Assembly: GCA_905480075.1 (NCBI GenBank)
Contig: CAJQOX010000130.1
Location: forward strand, 1-49,669
DNA: 49,669 nt
Direction of reading: 5' to 3'
Source: an uncultured Aureispira sp.
GTDB lineage: Bacteria > Bacteroidota > Bacteroidia > Chitinophagales > Saprospiraceae
Below the pieces are notes generated by a model. The model made no database searches, had not been told where the DNA came from, and saw nothing but the letters and a program-made list of their open reading frames with translations. Both the position numbers and the translations under genes were made by a program. Below are positions 19,616 to 27,781 of this stretch, one piece after another (the stretch's first letter is position 1; the number at the start of each line of letters is the position of its first letter).

Positions 19616-19912
19616 TTAATCAGTCGATGATCTTTTGGGAGATAATTGTCTTTTGTAAGCTTTCAGTGCTTCTAGGAGTGCATTTTTTCTAAGAGGATAT
19701 TGGGCATGTAAGTCTCCTGAGGCCTGTTGAAAATAGGCGTAAAAGGGATCATTATACATTTGATTCCCTGCAGCACTATCTTTTGAGACGGCATATTCTT
19801 TGGAGATTACCATAGCCTGTAATGCAATACCGACATGTCCTGCCGAAGTAGTAGTCTCACTTAATAATTGGATCAGCTCATCAATTTCCTCAATTAATTC
19901 TGTTATTGTCAT
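19616..19912 (-). CDS. Short helical protein of unknown function
   Basis: 98 residues beginning MTITELIEEIDELIQLL, mostly helical by composition, with no signal peptide or membrane segment. The C-terminus is basic (KAYKRQLSPKRSS). It contains NDPFYAYFQQASGDLHAQYP. I do not recognise a family. The good codon-like composition, the ATG start and the isolated position between two genes support a real gene, but this is not certain. Confidence 0.55.
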   Translation of the reverse strand: MTITELIEEIDELIQLLSETTTSAGHVGIALQAMVISKEYAVSKDSAAGNQMYNDPFYAYFQQASGDLHAQYPLRKNALLEALKAYKRQLSPKRSSTD

Positions 19913-20033
19913 CTTAAATAAATTTAAGCGTTATAAATTATACTAAATATAATTATTAAAACTGAATTGTAAATTTTTAAGACCATTTAAATCATCTATT
20001 TACAAAGACTGATTAATACTAAAGATAAAATTA

Positions 20034-21038
20034 TTATTCTTTAATTATTTTAATTGATTCACTCTGCCCCATATCCGATTTGAGGATAATTGTTTTAAAT
20101 CCGAATTCCCTTTCTACAGAAATTGCTGCAGTATTAGGAGGTATATCACCAAGATTATGAGCAATCATGGTAATAATATTTTCGCCGGCGGCAAGCGAAA
20201 TTTTAATTGATTTGGGAATAGAAGTCAAAGAATGTTCCTTAAGGATATTTACACCGTTCAATTCCAAAGAAATGATATCACCGTCTACCCTGTTGGAATC
20301 CCATATCTGCAACAAGATAGAGTCTTTAGGAACATGCATGGTTTCTTTGGTAATAAGTTTTCTGTTCTTGTTGATTACTTCTTCCACCAGCAGATCTGAA
20401 TTTCCCTCCTCCACAGTTTCGGTTTCAATGTTCATTTCAACCACAGTATCAACTTTTTCAACAGCAACAATTTCCGGTTGCACAAGGGTGTCTTCAATTT
20501 CTTCTTTGACCGGCGGGTCCGGTTCTACATAGCCTGGTTTTTTTCTACGCACTCTGACATGTGCAGGTGCGCAGGTCTTAGATTGGTCATTCCATCCCCT
20601 CCACTCCCCTTCTAGGTATTCATAGCCAATATCCTCAGAGTATGTTAAGGTAGCGGCACTATGGCAAAAACTGGTATTGAGGGTATTTTGAGTTTCAAAG
20701 AGTTTATTAGTAGTCGTATACCGGGCTTTCTTATCAGTAAAAGTAGAGCGGAAATCAAATTTGGCATAATGTGCCTTATTGACCGTTTCATTGATGTAGT
20801 ATTCCCCGGTATAATTTTTTTTCTTTTCGTTATATTTAAAAGTCAAACGGAGTACATGCGTTTTCTTTCCTTTTTTCCATAAGCCATTATCCCAGTACAT
20901 TTTATATTCTTTCATCTTTGAGGCCTCCTTAGACTGATCGAGGTATCCTGTCCATACTCCTGTAAGGTCCTGTGAAGAAACTTCAAGGTTACAAAAAAAA
21001 CAAAAAAATAAAAAAAAGATAAATTTGTATGCTTTCAT
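20034..21038 (-). CDS. Secreted protein with an N-terminal lipocalin-like part and a C-terminal beta-sandwich
   Basis: 334 residues. Signal peptide 1-22 (ends VSSQ). The N-terminal domain (DLTGVWTGYLDQS, YKMYWDNG, FKYNEKKKNYTGEYY) has the 'GxWxG' opening typical of small beta-barrels of the lipocalin type. A Pro/Glu/Val-rich linker follows (EPDPPVKEEIEDT, about 165-205). The C-terminal domain is ILLQIWDSNRVDGDIISLEL, SLAAGENIITMIAHNLGDIPPNTAAI. This last pattern (WDxxxxDGDxxSLxLNG ... GxNxxxxxAxNxGxxPPNTA) recurs in exported Bacteroidota proteins. The function is unknown. It is a single gene. Confidence 0.7.
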   Translation of the reverse strand: MKAYKFIFFLFFCFFCNLEVSSQDLTGVWTGYLDQSKEASKMKEYKMYWDNGLWKKGKKTHVLRLTFKYNEKKKNYTGEYYINETVNKAHYAKFDFRSTFTDKKARYTTTNKLFETQNTLNTSFCHSAATLTYSEDIGYEYLEGEWRGWNDQSKTCAPAHVRVRRKKPGYVEPDPPVKEEIEDTLVQPEIVAVEKVDTVVEMNIETETVEEGNSDLLVEEVINKNRKLITKETMHVPKDSILLQIWDSNRVDGDIISLELNGVNILKEHSLTSIPKSIKISLAAGENIITMIAHNLGDIPPNTAAISVEREFGFKTIILKSDMGQSESIKIIKE

Positions 21039-21196
21039 TCCTGATAATTTACTGCTTTAGACAAGGTCCTTTCTAATTTTTTCATAAAGATATAAAAAAA
21101 CGAAAAGAAATAGGTTTATCTTAATAAAAGCAAGTAATATACCAATTTCAATCTATCAGATAAAGTTTAAATCGGAAACTTATGCCTGAAAAAAAG

Positions 21197-21346
21197 TCAA
21201 GGATAGTTAATCCAGGTTCTGACAAGAATTCTTTTCTTTTCCTGTTCTTTAAAATCTTCAAAGGCCGTACGGTTATGACATAAAAACCGATTGTTCACAA
21301 AAAATAAAGGTAAATCTTTCTTTGGCCCCCAAAAACAAAGGACCAT
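21197..21346 (-). pseudogene. C-terminal remnant of a TauD/TfdA-family Fe(II)/2-oxoglutarate dioxygenase
   Basis: A 49-codon open stretch in an otherwise gene-free gap. It reads DLPLFFVNNRFLCHNRTAFEDF and ends KKRILVRTWINYP. This is the C-terminal end of clavaminate-synthase-like TauD/TfdA enzymes: NNR followed by the distal iron-binding His and an Arg (HNRTAFEDF), then the RxLxRxW strand. Everything N-terminal, including the HxD pair, is missing, and a stop codon lies four codons before the ATG. It is therefore a decayed or truncated gene and not a functional protein. Confidence 0.7.
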
Positions 21347-21452
21347 AAAAAGGTGTTCTTAGTTTATACTTACATAATTTTTATTGGGGTTATAATTTTT
21401 TTATTATGACAATAACACCTACAGAAAGAGGTAGCCAAATTAAGCAGCAAGA

Positions 21453-22307
21453 TCAACTTTCTGAATAGTCAATTTTATGGAGCATACAGATTTCTTTCAG
21501 GAAAGCTCGCAAAGTTACAAAGCTTTCATGATTTCTGATTAAATAGCGATAGGGTGTATACCTTTCATCCGGATTTACATAAGCATGGCATCTTATTTTT
21601 TTAATATTTTCCTTACCGTTATCCATGAATGTTATTTTCAAATATTTAAAATCACTGCTTATCTGTTCTTCTTTTCCCAGGCCCTTTGCCTCTATCTGAA
21701 GAATATCTTTAATTTCAATTCTGCAGATTAGAAGTTTGGGAGGGAATATTCTTCTGAACTCTATTATATCCGGCCGAATAACAAGACTACAGTTTGTGAG
21801 TTGCAGGTATAGCAAAACAATAAACACAAAACACATCACTACACAAAAAACACCTGACATAAATAATAATAAAGGAAAATAGGAATCCATTATCTTTGAA
21901 ACAATATACATCCCCACAGGCAATCCACAGGCAATTGCATAAAACAAGACCATTCCATCAAATCCCCTTTTGCTGGGCTGGAATTTTTTTTCAGATCCAC
22001 TTTCAACAATTTCCTTAAAGCTCATAACAGAAGGACCATCAAGAATATTCTCAACTAAATGAGGAAGGTTTTCAAAGGAGGTCAGATAAAAAAAGGAAAG
22101 GTCTTTTAATATTCTTAGATTATTGTCTTCCGATATACTATCAATAAGGTCATCTTCTATGAGATTCAAAACATCATTTTCATCATTGACATCAAAATCT
22201 GACAATTTCAGATAGCCTTTCAATATTGCAATATCAAAAATATCCTCTACCCTTAATAACTGCTGTTCTTCTTCCAGTATTTTTATAGCTAATTCAAGAT
22301 ATGACAT
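21453..22307 (-). CDS. Membrane protein with an N-terminal winged-helix-like region
   Basis: 284 residues from the ATG at 22307; an in-frame start ten codons earlier adds no recognisable residues. The N-terminus, MSYLELAIKILEEEQQ then RVEDIFDIAILKGY, resembles the HARE-type winged-helix pattern (VLEEAGxPLxxxEIxxxAxxxG) found in RNA-polymerase delta-like and restriction-system proteins. This reading is tentative. Two hydrophobic helices sit at about 127-165 (VLFYAIACGLPVGMYIV and LLLFMSGVFCVVMCFVFIVLL). The C-terminal ~110 residues are beta-rich (IEFRRIFPPKLLICRIEIKDI) and may be a PH-like fold. No close gene partner. Confidence 0.65.
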   Translation of the reverse strand: MSYLELAIKILEEEQQLLRVEDIFDIAILKGYLKLSDFDVNDENDVLNLIEDDLIDSISEDNNLRILKDLSFFYLTSFENLPHLVENILDGPSVMSFKEIVESGSEKKFQPSKRGFDGMVLFYAIACGLPVGMYIVSKIMDSYFPLLLFMSGVFCVVMCFVFIVLLYLQLTNCSLVIRPDIIEFRRIFPPKLLICRIEIKDILQIEAKGLGKEEQISSDFKYLKITFMDNGKENIKKIRCHAYVNPDERYTPYRYLIRNHESFVTLRAFLKEICMLHKIDYSES

Positions 22308-22833
22308 TGAAAGTAGTTTTATTAAGTTTAGAAGCAATATAACCTCCTGCTACTATTTAAATTATAAATAGAATGCCTAATCCGTGTTACTTAAATTAAC
22401 AATAATCCAATTCAAATTGTTCCCAGGTCAAAATTGCAGCACAGCAAAAGAGGACAATAAAAAAAAGAGAAACCAGTCTTTCCTTTGATTATCCTGATGT
22501 TCTATTAAGATATTCAGCATTTCATCAATATTATTATTCTTTAGTTTAATCTCTAACCAATTTTGATTATACCCTTCAAAAGCACGTACTCTTTAACCAT
22601 TTTCATCAGCTGAAATACAAAACATTTACTGTAACCTTCATTAAATCAAGGTAGTAGAGGTTGAGGCATTTTGAGCGATTGGTATTGAAAGAGGTTCAGA
22701 GACAAGCTAGTTAATTGCAGACATTTTTTCAATTATTGAATCCAATTTCATTCTTTCATATTAAATGAATGTATATTTGACTCTCTCTAAATTAAACTAA
22801 TTTTTTATTATTTCCTGCATTAAACAATATATT
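22308..22833. other. Intergenic region with an interrupted short reading frame
   Basis: 526 nt between divergently read genes. The only structure seen is the minus-strand open stretch at 22428-22625 listed separately. No consensus promoter or terminator is clear. The part nearest the DUF1697 gene is AT-rich. Confidence 0.5.
22428..22625 (-). pseudogene. Possible remnant ORF with one in-frame stop
   Basis: On the minus strand an ATG (22625) opens ten codons, meets TAA at 22593-22595, and then stays open for 54 codons to TGA at 22428. After the stop the translation looks protein-like: RAFEGYNQNWLEI, a helical acidic part, then a hydrophobic C-terminus (DWFLFFLLSSFAVLQF). It resembles a short protein with a C-terminal membrane tail that acquired a stop. 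No family is recognised and chance is not excluded. Confidence 0.3.
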
Positions 22834-23382
22834 ATGGTGAAGACAAAATATATCGCATTATTAAGGGGTATAAATGTTAGCGGTAAAAACAAAATAAAAA
22901 TGGTAGAATTGAGAGCGATGTGCCAAGAAATGGGCTTTCACAATGTAAAGACCTATATACAATCGGGAAATATTGTTTTTGAATCGGAAGAAAACAATCC
23001 TGGTAAGCTGGAGAATAAACTTAAATCAAGATTATTTACAACATTTGGCTATGATGTAAAAGTAATGGTACGGAGGCAGGATTATTTTCAGAAGACAATA
23101 GAAGGCAATCCTTTTATCAATCCTCAGGTTGACATTAAATACCTTCATGTTACCTTTTTGGATAAAATACCTGACTCAGAACTTGCAGAAAATCTTGAAC
23201 ATGCTGACTATGGGACAGATGAGTTCAGGATAGTAGAGGATAAAGTGTATTTGTATTTCCCAAATGGATACGGACGTACAAAGCTGACCAACAGAGTATT
23301 TGAAAAGAAATTAAAAGCAGAGGCCACTACACGCAACTGGAAGACCGTCAGCAAGCTTAATGAAATAGCAGCAGAAGGATAG
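22834..23382 (+). CDS. DUF1697-family protein
   Basis: 182 residues, the usual length. The N-terminus IALLRGINVSGKNKIKM and the following YIQSGNIVFES are diagnostic of DUF1697, and KLTNRVFEKKLKAEATTRNWKTV is its conserved C-terminal segment. It is cytoplasmic with no signal peptide. The biochemical role is unknown for the family. It stands alone and converges with the SdiA-regulated-like gene, with 10 nt between the stops. Confidence 0.9.
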   Translation: MVKTKYIALLRGINVSGKNKIKMVELRAMCQEMGFHNVKTYIQSGNIVFESEENNPGKLENKLKSRLFTTFGYDVKVMVRRQDYFQKTIEGNPFINPQVDIKYLHVTFLDKIPDSELAENLEHADYGTDEFRIVEDKVYLYFPNGYGRTKLTNRVFEKKLKAEATTRNWKTVSKLNEIAAEG

Positions 23383-23392
23383 CACTCAAAAT

Positions 23393-24358
23393 TCAGGATT
23401 CAGGGAAATATTTAAACTTATAAATCCTGGCTTTTTTCTTCTGCCCTTCCGATGAAATAAACAAATCACCATTAGATGTAAAAGTGAGTCCTTCAGGTTG
23501 TTCAAACTTTTTTTTGGAAAGCCTTTTTACATGTTTGATCTCATTATTTCTGTCCATCACAACCAAACTGTTACTGATTGCAGAAAGAATATAATAATTT
23601 TTAGTGATAGGGTGAACAGCAATCGCGGAGGGCTGAATAATAATGTCTTTTTTTGCCTTCTTCATTTCTTTTTTGTAGGGCTTATATTCAGGATATTTGC
23701 TCAGGTTATCCTTTATAAACTTCTTAAATTTTTTGCGGGTAATGGTACAAACAGGTAGGGAATTAAAGGCTGAAGAGTCAAGGTCATAAGAATAGACAGA
23801 CCGGGATTTATGTTTTTGTTCTCCTATTAAAGAAGATCCTTTACAGGCAATAATCAGGTCATTGCTGAGCGGATCATATGCCAAACCTTCCGTATCATTT
23901 ATTTTCCCCAGGCTAGTCTCAATAACTTTAGTTTTAATGGTCTTCTTTTTATGCCAGTCTTTAATCCTGAATAAAACACCATCTGCTCTCAGTGCATAAA
24001 ACACATTATCTTTGCAGGCCATTCCTTCATAGTCGCCGTCAGCAGAAAATTTAATAATATCTTCAATTTCACCCGATTTAATATCTATGGTATATAAGGC
24101 CCCTTTTTCATCCTGAACTGCTATTAGCCATTTATCATCATAACAGGCTAATCCGGAAATTTCCTTCAGTTTTTTTGTGAGTTTAAATTTATTATCAGGT
24201 TGATCCAGGTTGTACCGAAAAGAACTATCAGGAAGAATGTATTCGGTATCTAAAGCAACATCTTTGCCCTCAACATTATTATTGCACCCAGAGATACTAA
24301 GTGAAATAAAAAACAACAAAGGGAAGAGCATTATCATTGAGGAGAGAAAATTTAGCAT
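23393..24358 (-). CDS. SdiA-regulated-domain (YjiK-like) lipoprotein
   Basis: 321 residues from the ATG at 24358. This start sits just after the upstream gene's stop and gives a clean lipoprotein signal (FFISLSISGC). The body is a beta-propeller-like series: LKEISGLACYDDKWLIAVQDE, GEIEDIIKFSADGDYEGMAC, INDTEGLAYDPLSNDLIIACKG and a closing FEQPEGLTFTSNGDLFISSEG. This 'EGLA...' periodicity marks the SdiA-regulated family. The role is unknown, but family members are thought to bind or report on small ligands. It starts 7 nt after the acyltransferase gene stop, so the two are probably cotranscribed. Confidence 0.8.
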   Translation of the reverse strand: MLNFLSSMIMLFPLLFFISLSISGCNNNVEGKDVALDTEYILPDSSFRYNLDQPDNKFKLTKKLKEISGLACYDDKWLIAVQDEKGALYTIDIKSGEIEDIIKFSADGDYEGMACKDNVFYALRADGVLFRIKDWHKKKTIKTKVIETSLGKINDTEGLAYDPLSNDLIIACKGSSLIGEQKHKSRSVYSYDLDSSAFNSLPVCTITRKKFKKFIKDNLSKYPEYKPYKKEMKKAKKDIIIQPSAIAVHPITKNYYILSAISNSLVVMDRNNEIKHVKRLSKKKFEQPEGLTFTSNGDLFISSEGQKKKARIYKFKYFPES

Positions 24359-24365
24359 AAAAAGA

Positions 24366-24983
24366 TTATTTATTATTTTCCTCAATGTTTTTAGCATTGG
24401 CAACACTAGTGAAGCGTTGGTCAAGACTGAATTTTTCTTTTTTCTTAGGAACTTTATCTTCGTAAAACTTCATAATCAAATCCATATCTTTTTCAATATC
24501 CCCTGAAGGGTAAATAACCATACCAAAACCACCTTCTTTAGTTTCGTAGTTGAGGTAGCCAAGACAGATCGGCACTTTTGCTTCAAGAGCAATATAGTAA
24601 AAGCCTGTTTTCCATTCGGTGCGCAAAGACCTTGACCCCTCAGCGGCAATCATCATACACAAACTATCATGTTCTTTAAATAAGTTGGCAATTACCTTGA
24701 CGGTACTTGGGCGTTCTTCCCCCTCTTTTCTCTTGCTTCTATCAATAGAAATGCCACCAAGAGACCTGAATAAAGCTCCTAAAGGAAAGCCCATTAGTTC
24801 TTTTTTAATAGCATACCTTGCCTTAATTCCTAACTGAGACATAATAGAGAGTGCAATAGGATAGTCCCAATTCGAAGTATGTGGAGCACAGATCATTACA
24901 CATTTATCGAATATTTCTTTGGGAGGTTCTGCTGCTAGTTTCCAACCATTCATCTTCAAAAATGCCTTACTAAACAATTTCAT
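24366..24983 (-). CDS. PlsC-like lysophospholipid acyltransferase
   Basis: 205 residues. The catalytic HX4D is in APHTSNWDYP (His35, Asp40) and the second motif is AAEGSRS (the usual FPEGTRS box). GFPLGALFRSLGGISIDRS is motif III. There is no clear membrane helix; the first 30 residues are amphipathic. Members of this family put a second acyl chain on lysophosphatidic acid or ornithine-type lipids. The acceptor is not evident. It lies directly upstream of the SdiA-regulated-like lipoprotein gene. Confidence 0.85.
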   Translation of the reverse strand: MKLFSKAFLKMNGWKLAAEPPKEIFDKCVMICAPHTSNWDYPIALSIMSQLGIKARYAIKKELMGFPLGALFRSLGGISIDRSKRKEGEERPSTVKVIANLFKEHDSLCMMIAAEGSRSLRTEWKTGFYYIALEAKVPICLGYLNYETKEGGFGMVIYPSGDIEKDMDLIMKFYEDKVPKKKEKFSLDQRFTSVANAKNIEENNK

Positions 24984-25036
24984 AAAATAAGTATTAGCTT
25001 AAAAATCTCTGACTAAAGTCAATTTAAAAAGAAAAG

Positions 25037-25060
25037 TTCTCAAATTTTCAAAAATGAGAA
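25037..25060 (-). terminator. Weak hairpin downstream of yidD
   Basis: Minus-strand stem ttctca...tgagaa (arms 25037-25042 and 25055-25060) followed by cttttctttttaa. It lies 5 nt past the yidD stop. The six-base-pair stem is weak but correctly placed. Confidence 0.4.
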
Positions 25061-25064
25061 TAAT

Positions 25065-25316
25065 TTATGGAACGGGATCATGCCCGTGTCTCCCCCAGGG
25101 ATTGCATCGTAAGATACGACGAATTGACAAAAAACTTCCTTTAAATGGTCCATATTTTTTTATCGCTTCAAGGCTATACTGAGAACAAGTAGGAGTATAC
25201 CGGCATGAAGAAGGGAGAATGGGAGAAATTGCCAGCTGATAAAAGCGTATCAATCCTACAAAAACAAAGGATAAAAGCCGAAGGGGCAAATAAAGTATCT
25301 TTTTAATCAAATTCAT
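25065..25316 (-). CDS. yidD: Membrane protein insertion efficiency factor YidD
   Basis: 83 residues from the ATG at 25316; the longer in-frame alternative would overlap rnpA. The family core is intact: [24 protein letters not shown] with its two cysteines, [22 protein letters not shown] and [12 protein letters not shown]. YidD is an amphipathic inner-membrane-associated protein that helps YidC-dependent insertion. It follows rnpA by 14 nt in the conserved order rpmH-rnpA-yidD. Confidence 0.95.
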   Translation of the reverse strand: MNLIKKILYLPLRLLSFVFVGLIRFYQLAISPILPSSCRYTPTCSQYSLEAIKKYGPFKGSFLSIRRILRCNPWGRHGHDPVP

Positions 25317-25330
25317 ATAATTGCATAAGT

Positions 25331-25723
25331 CTATAATTTTGCAATAAATTTGTCCATAAGCTTCAGGTAACATTTTTCGAGCTTGGAATAATCGAATTCT
25401 TCTTTTCCTACATACAACAACATCAGATTGACAGATTTGGTTTCTTTTTTCAAATTACCATACAAATGATGCTTGTGAAGTCTGTAAATTTCCTTCATCA
25501 ATCTTTTGTATCTGTTCCGGTTCACTGCCTGTTTGAATGTTTTTTTTGAAACAGAAAAAGCCATTCTTGCCGGAAAATCACATTCTGTATTTTCAGTATC
25601 TGCCCAAAACAACCTTAAAGGATAAACAGCAACACTCTGTCTGTTTTTGAACAACAAACCAATTTGCTTTCTGCTTTTCAAACGTTCAGCCTTATTAAAG
25701 GTGAACTTCAGATTACCATCCAT
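25331..25723 (-). CDS. rnpA: Ribonuclease P protein component
   Basis: 130 residues. The RNA-binding RNR motif is present ([20 protein letters not shown]), and the N-terminus [17 protein letters not shown] and central [11 protein letters not shown] match the family. RnpA is the protein cofactor that helps the catalytic RNA trim 5' leaders of tRNA precursors. It sits between rpmH and yidD. A hairpin terminator lies between it and rpmH, so it may depend partly on its own promoter. Confidence 0.95.
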   Translation of the reverse strand: MDGNLKFTFNKAERLKSRKQIGLLFKNRQSVAVYPLRLFWADTENTECDFPARMAFSVSKKTFKQAVNRNRYKRLMKEIYRLHKHHLYGNLKKETKSVNLMLLYVGKEEFDYSKLEKCYLKLMDKFIAKL

Positions 25724-25783
25724 TTTACCTAAAGTTATATTTTACAAGGCTTTACCCTGATAAACAATGTTAATTTCTAACAA

Positions 25784-25822
25784 TAAAAATTCGTCTAGCC
25801 TCATAAGGAGACTAGACGAAAT
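25784..25822 (-). terminator. Rho-independent terminator or attenuator between rpmH and rnpA
   Basis: Perfect stem (arms tcgtctag 25791-25798 and ctagacga 25812-25819, extended by flanking A/T pairs) with a 13-nt loop. Reading on the minus strand it is followed by tttttattg. It lies 33 nt after the rpmH stop and about 60 nt before the rnpA start. Confidence 0.75.
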
Positions 25823-25855
25823 TATATATAATACTGTAAAAATAGTATTATAAGA

Positions 25856-26014
25856 TTATTTTAAACCACGTTTCTCGTCAGAGACAGTTAATTGTTTACG
25901 TCCTTTTTTGCGACGTGCTGCCAATACTCTGCGTCCGTTTTTGCTGCTCATACGCTCGCGGAATCCGTGTTTGTTTTTACGTTTGCGGTTTGATGGTTGA
26001 AATGTACGTTTCAT
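25856..26014 (-). CDS. rpmH: Ribosomal protein L34
   Basis: 52 residues, [18 protein letters not shown] then [20 protein letters not shown], an unmistakable L34 with a slightly extended C-terminus ([12 protein letters not shown]) as in other Bacteroidota. It is a component of the large ribosomal subunit near the exit tunnel. A textbook promoter lies 43 nt upstream. The dnaA gene that neighbours rpmH in many other bacteria is not in this window. Confidence 0.97.
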   Translation of the reverse strand: MKRTFQPSNRKRKNKHGFRERMSSKNGRRVLAARRKKGRKQLTVSDEKRGLK

Positions 26015-26056
26015 TATATTATTCTATTTTATAAAAGGTCTGTTTAAAAGCGAGTA

Positions 26057-26087
26057 CAAAGATAGGAATAAAAAAATAGTATTCAAA
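26057..26087 (-). promoter_or_regulatory. Bacteroidota-type promoter of rpmH
   Basis: On the minus strand TTTG (26084-26087), a 19-nt spacer, then TATCTTTG (26057-26064). Sequence and spacing match the phylum consensus exactly. Transcription should begin near 26050, about 36 nt before the rpmH start. Confidence 0.85.
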
Positions 26088-26144
26088 GCTATCCCCTGTG
26101 TTTTTTAAAAGAGTTTTAATATTTGCTTTAAATTGCTCAAAAAA

Positions 26145-26567
26145 TTAATCCTGAAAGACCTCAATAGTCTTTTCCTTTAGGATCAAATCTGTAAATTTAC
26201 CTTTAAAACGGGTAGCCTTAACAAGATGATTATCTATCCAATGATAATTGCCGCCACGAGGCTTGCCCATAAGCAAACTATGATACTTAAAGCCTGTTTT
26301 CTCCAACCACTGTTCCGTAATCTCTCTGTGTGCTTCAGTTCTTGAAGTAAAAAAACAGATACGATGTCCTTCATAATACCATTTATTCAGGGTTTCCAAG
26401 GCATCGGGATAAGGCACACAGGTTCCCATACGTTCAGGTTCTTCATTGGGAATATCTTCTGTAATTGTTCCATCTATATCAATAAGGTAATTCTTGACAT
26501 CTTCAGGGAGGATTGGGCTAATAAGATTTCCGTCCTTATCCTGAAGTTCATTAAGTTGATTATCCAT
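26145..26567 (-). CDS. HAD-superfamily phosphatase-like protein
   Basis: 140 residues. HAD motif I is YLIDIDGTITEDIPNEEP, the nucleophile being the first Asp of DIDGT. Motif II is CFFTSRTEAHREIT and the acidic motif IV region is NYHWIDNHLVKATRF. There is no cap domain, so it is a minimal HAD of the kind that acts on phosphosugars or proteins; the exact substrate is unknown. Orthologues in Bacteroidota are often labelled as phosphoheptose isomerase, which the motifs do not support. It has its own promoter. Confidence 0.82.
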   Translation of the reverse strand: MDNQLNELQDKDGNLISPILPEDVKNYLIDIDGTITEDIPNEEPERMGTCVPYPDALETLNKWYYEGHRICFFTSRTEAHREITEQWLEKTGFKYHSLLMGKPRGGNYHWIDNHLVKATRFKGKFTDLILKEKTIEVFQD

Positions 26568-26645
26568 AATATTATTTAGGTTGATTAAAATATCTTAAAC
26601 TATTTATTCTCTGCTTATTAAGCACAATTTTTACCATTAAAAGAA

Positions 26646-26676
26646 CAAAGGTAAGGCTATAAAATGAAATTTCATA
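26646..26676 (-). promoter_or_regulatory. Promoter of the HAD gene
   Basis: Minus-strand TACCTTTG (26646-26653) with TATG (26673-26676), three of four matches to TTTG, 19 nt upstream. Predicted leader is about 70 nt to the ATG at 26567. Confidence 0.6.
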
Positions 26677-26809
26677 CCTTTTTTGAAATTATGAAAATTT
26701 TGTAACGAACATTCATTCGGTTTTTGGGCTATACCCCTTAGCCAGGTTAAGATAATAAATAATTAAAAAATCATATTGCTTTGGGTTTCATCAGTCCAAC
26801 AAATTCTTT

Positions 26810-27448
26810 TTAATTGAGTAAAGGGTCAGCAATATGAAGGGTATCGAAGGGGGTAGGTTCCACAATATTATTCTGTACTTCGAAACGCCAACCGGCCTGT
26901 TCAACCAATAATTTTATAATTTCCAGGCTTTCAATACCTTCTTCCCTTGCCTGTTCTATCAGGGGTCCATTAAGGGCCGCTTTCTCCAGCTTTTTTTTGG
27001 CTACAGCACCAATACTTGTCAACTCATTTTCAGTAAAACTGTTAAAAATACCCTCCTGTATATCATAATACTGTAAATTATGGTCAATCGATAAAATTTC
27101 AGGGTCAGGGAGGTTCCTTACCAACAATAATTTATTTTCAGAATCCAGTTCGAAAGAGGCTTTTTTCAAATCATAACCAACAGAAACCTTTGCGTCTACT
27201 TTAATGATCGCCTTTTTACGCAAGATAGATATATCGGACCAATAGGAATCATTGTATTGATGAATATTCGAAAACTCTCCTTCTACAGTTATTAGTTTTG
27301 CAACCTTCCTTACCCGTTCAAGCAGAATCTTCTGATTTACATCAGGCATAGGATCTTTAAACTCTTGATTTGAAAAATAATTTGCATAAATTAACGCACC
27401 GGCAAAAGCACCAAAAAGAAAAAAACCGAATGAATCTAATAATTTCAT
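26810..27448 (-). CDS. DUF4230-family membrane-anchored protein
   Basis: 212 residues. One N-terminal hydrophobic helix (FGFFLFGAFAGALIYANYF) anchors the protein. The remainder is the DUF4230 domain: ERVRKVAKLITVEGEFSNI, IKVDAKVSVGYDLKKASFELD, LPDPEILSIDHNLQYYDI and AKKKLEKAALNGPLIEQARE. The GxDL motif (VGYDLKK) is typical. The function is unknown. It is a single gene. Confidence 0.88.
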   Translation of the reverse strand: MKLLDSFGFFLFGAFAGALIYANYFSNQEFKDPMPDVNQKILLERVRKVAKLITVEGEFSNIHQYNDSYWSDISILRKKAIIKVDAKVSVGYDLKKASFELDSENKLLLVRNLPDPEILSIDHNLQYYDIQEGIFNSFTENELTSIGAVAKKKLEKAALNGPLIEQAREEGIESLEIIKLLVEQAGWRFEVQNNIVEPTPFDTLHIADPLLN

Positions 27449-27781
27449 TTATCTGATTATAATTAAAATGATTTTCAAAAAGCTTACTACAATTTAAATT
27501 TATCATTAAAAAACTAAAAAACATTATTTGATCAATAATTCCGAAGAATCAAGCCATCAGAAAACACTAAAATCGGATCCAAAGTTCATTTACATTATTA
27601 TTTTTTGAACAATCAGTTAACTTTTTTTTATAATTTAAGAAACATTAAATAAATTATTATTACTTTTACTTCTGATCATAATAAATCACTAAAATCATTC
27701 CATTTTCTATAATTATTTCAATATAATATGATTTTAAATTGAATAACACATTAGAAAAAAGAACATCGTAAGACATTAACT
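27449..27781. other. Divergent intergenic region, no gene seen
   Basis: 333 nt, very AT-rich, between the DUF4230 gene and the SDR gene, which are read away from each other. No ORF, hairpin with U-run or consensus TTTG/TAnnTTTG pair was identified, although both genes must have promoters here. Confidence 0.5.

Noticed and set aside
25856-26014. Replication origin near rpmH
   Set aside because: rpmH can neighbour dnaA and oriC in other phyla, but no dnaA gene or DnaA-box cluster is seen here.
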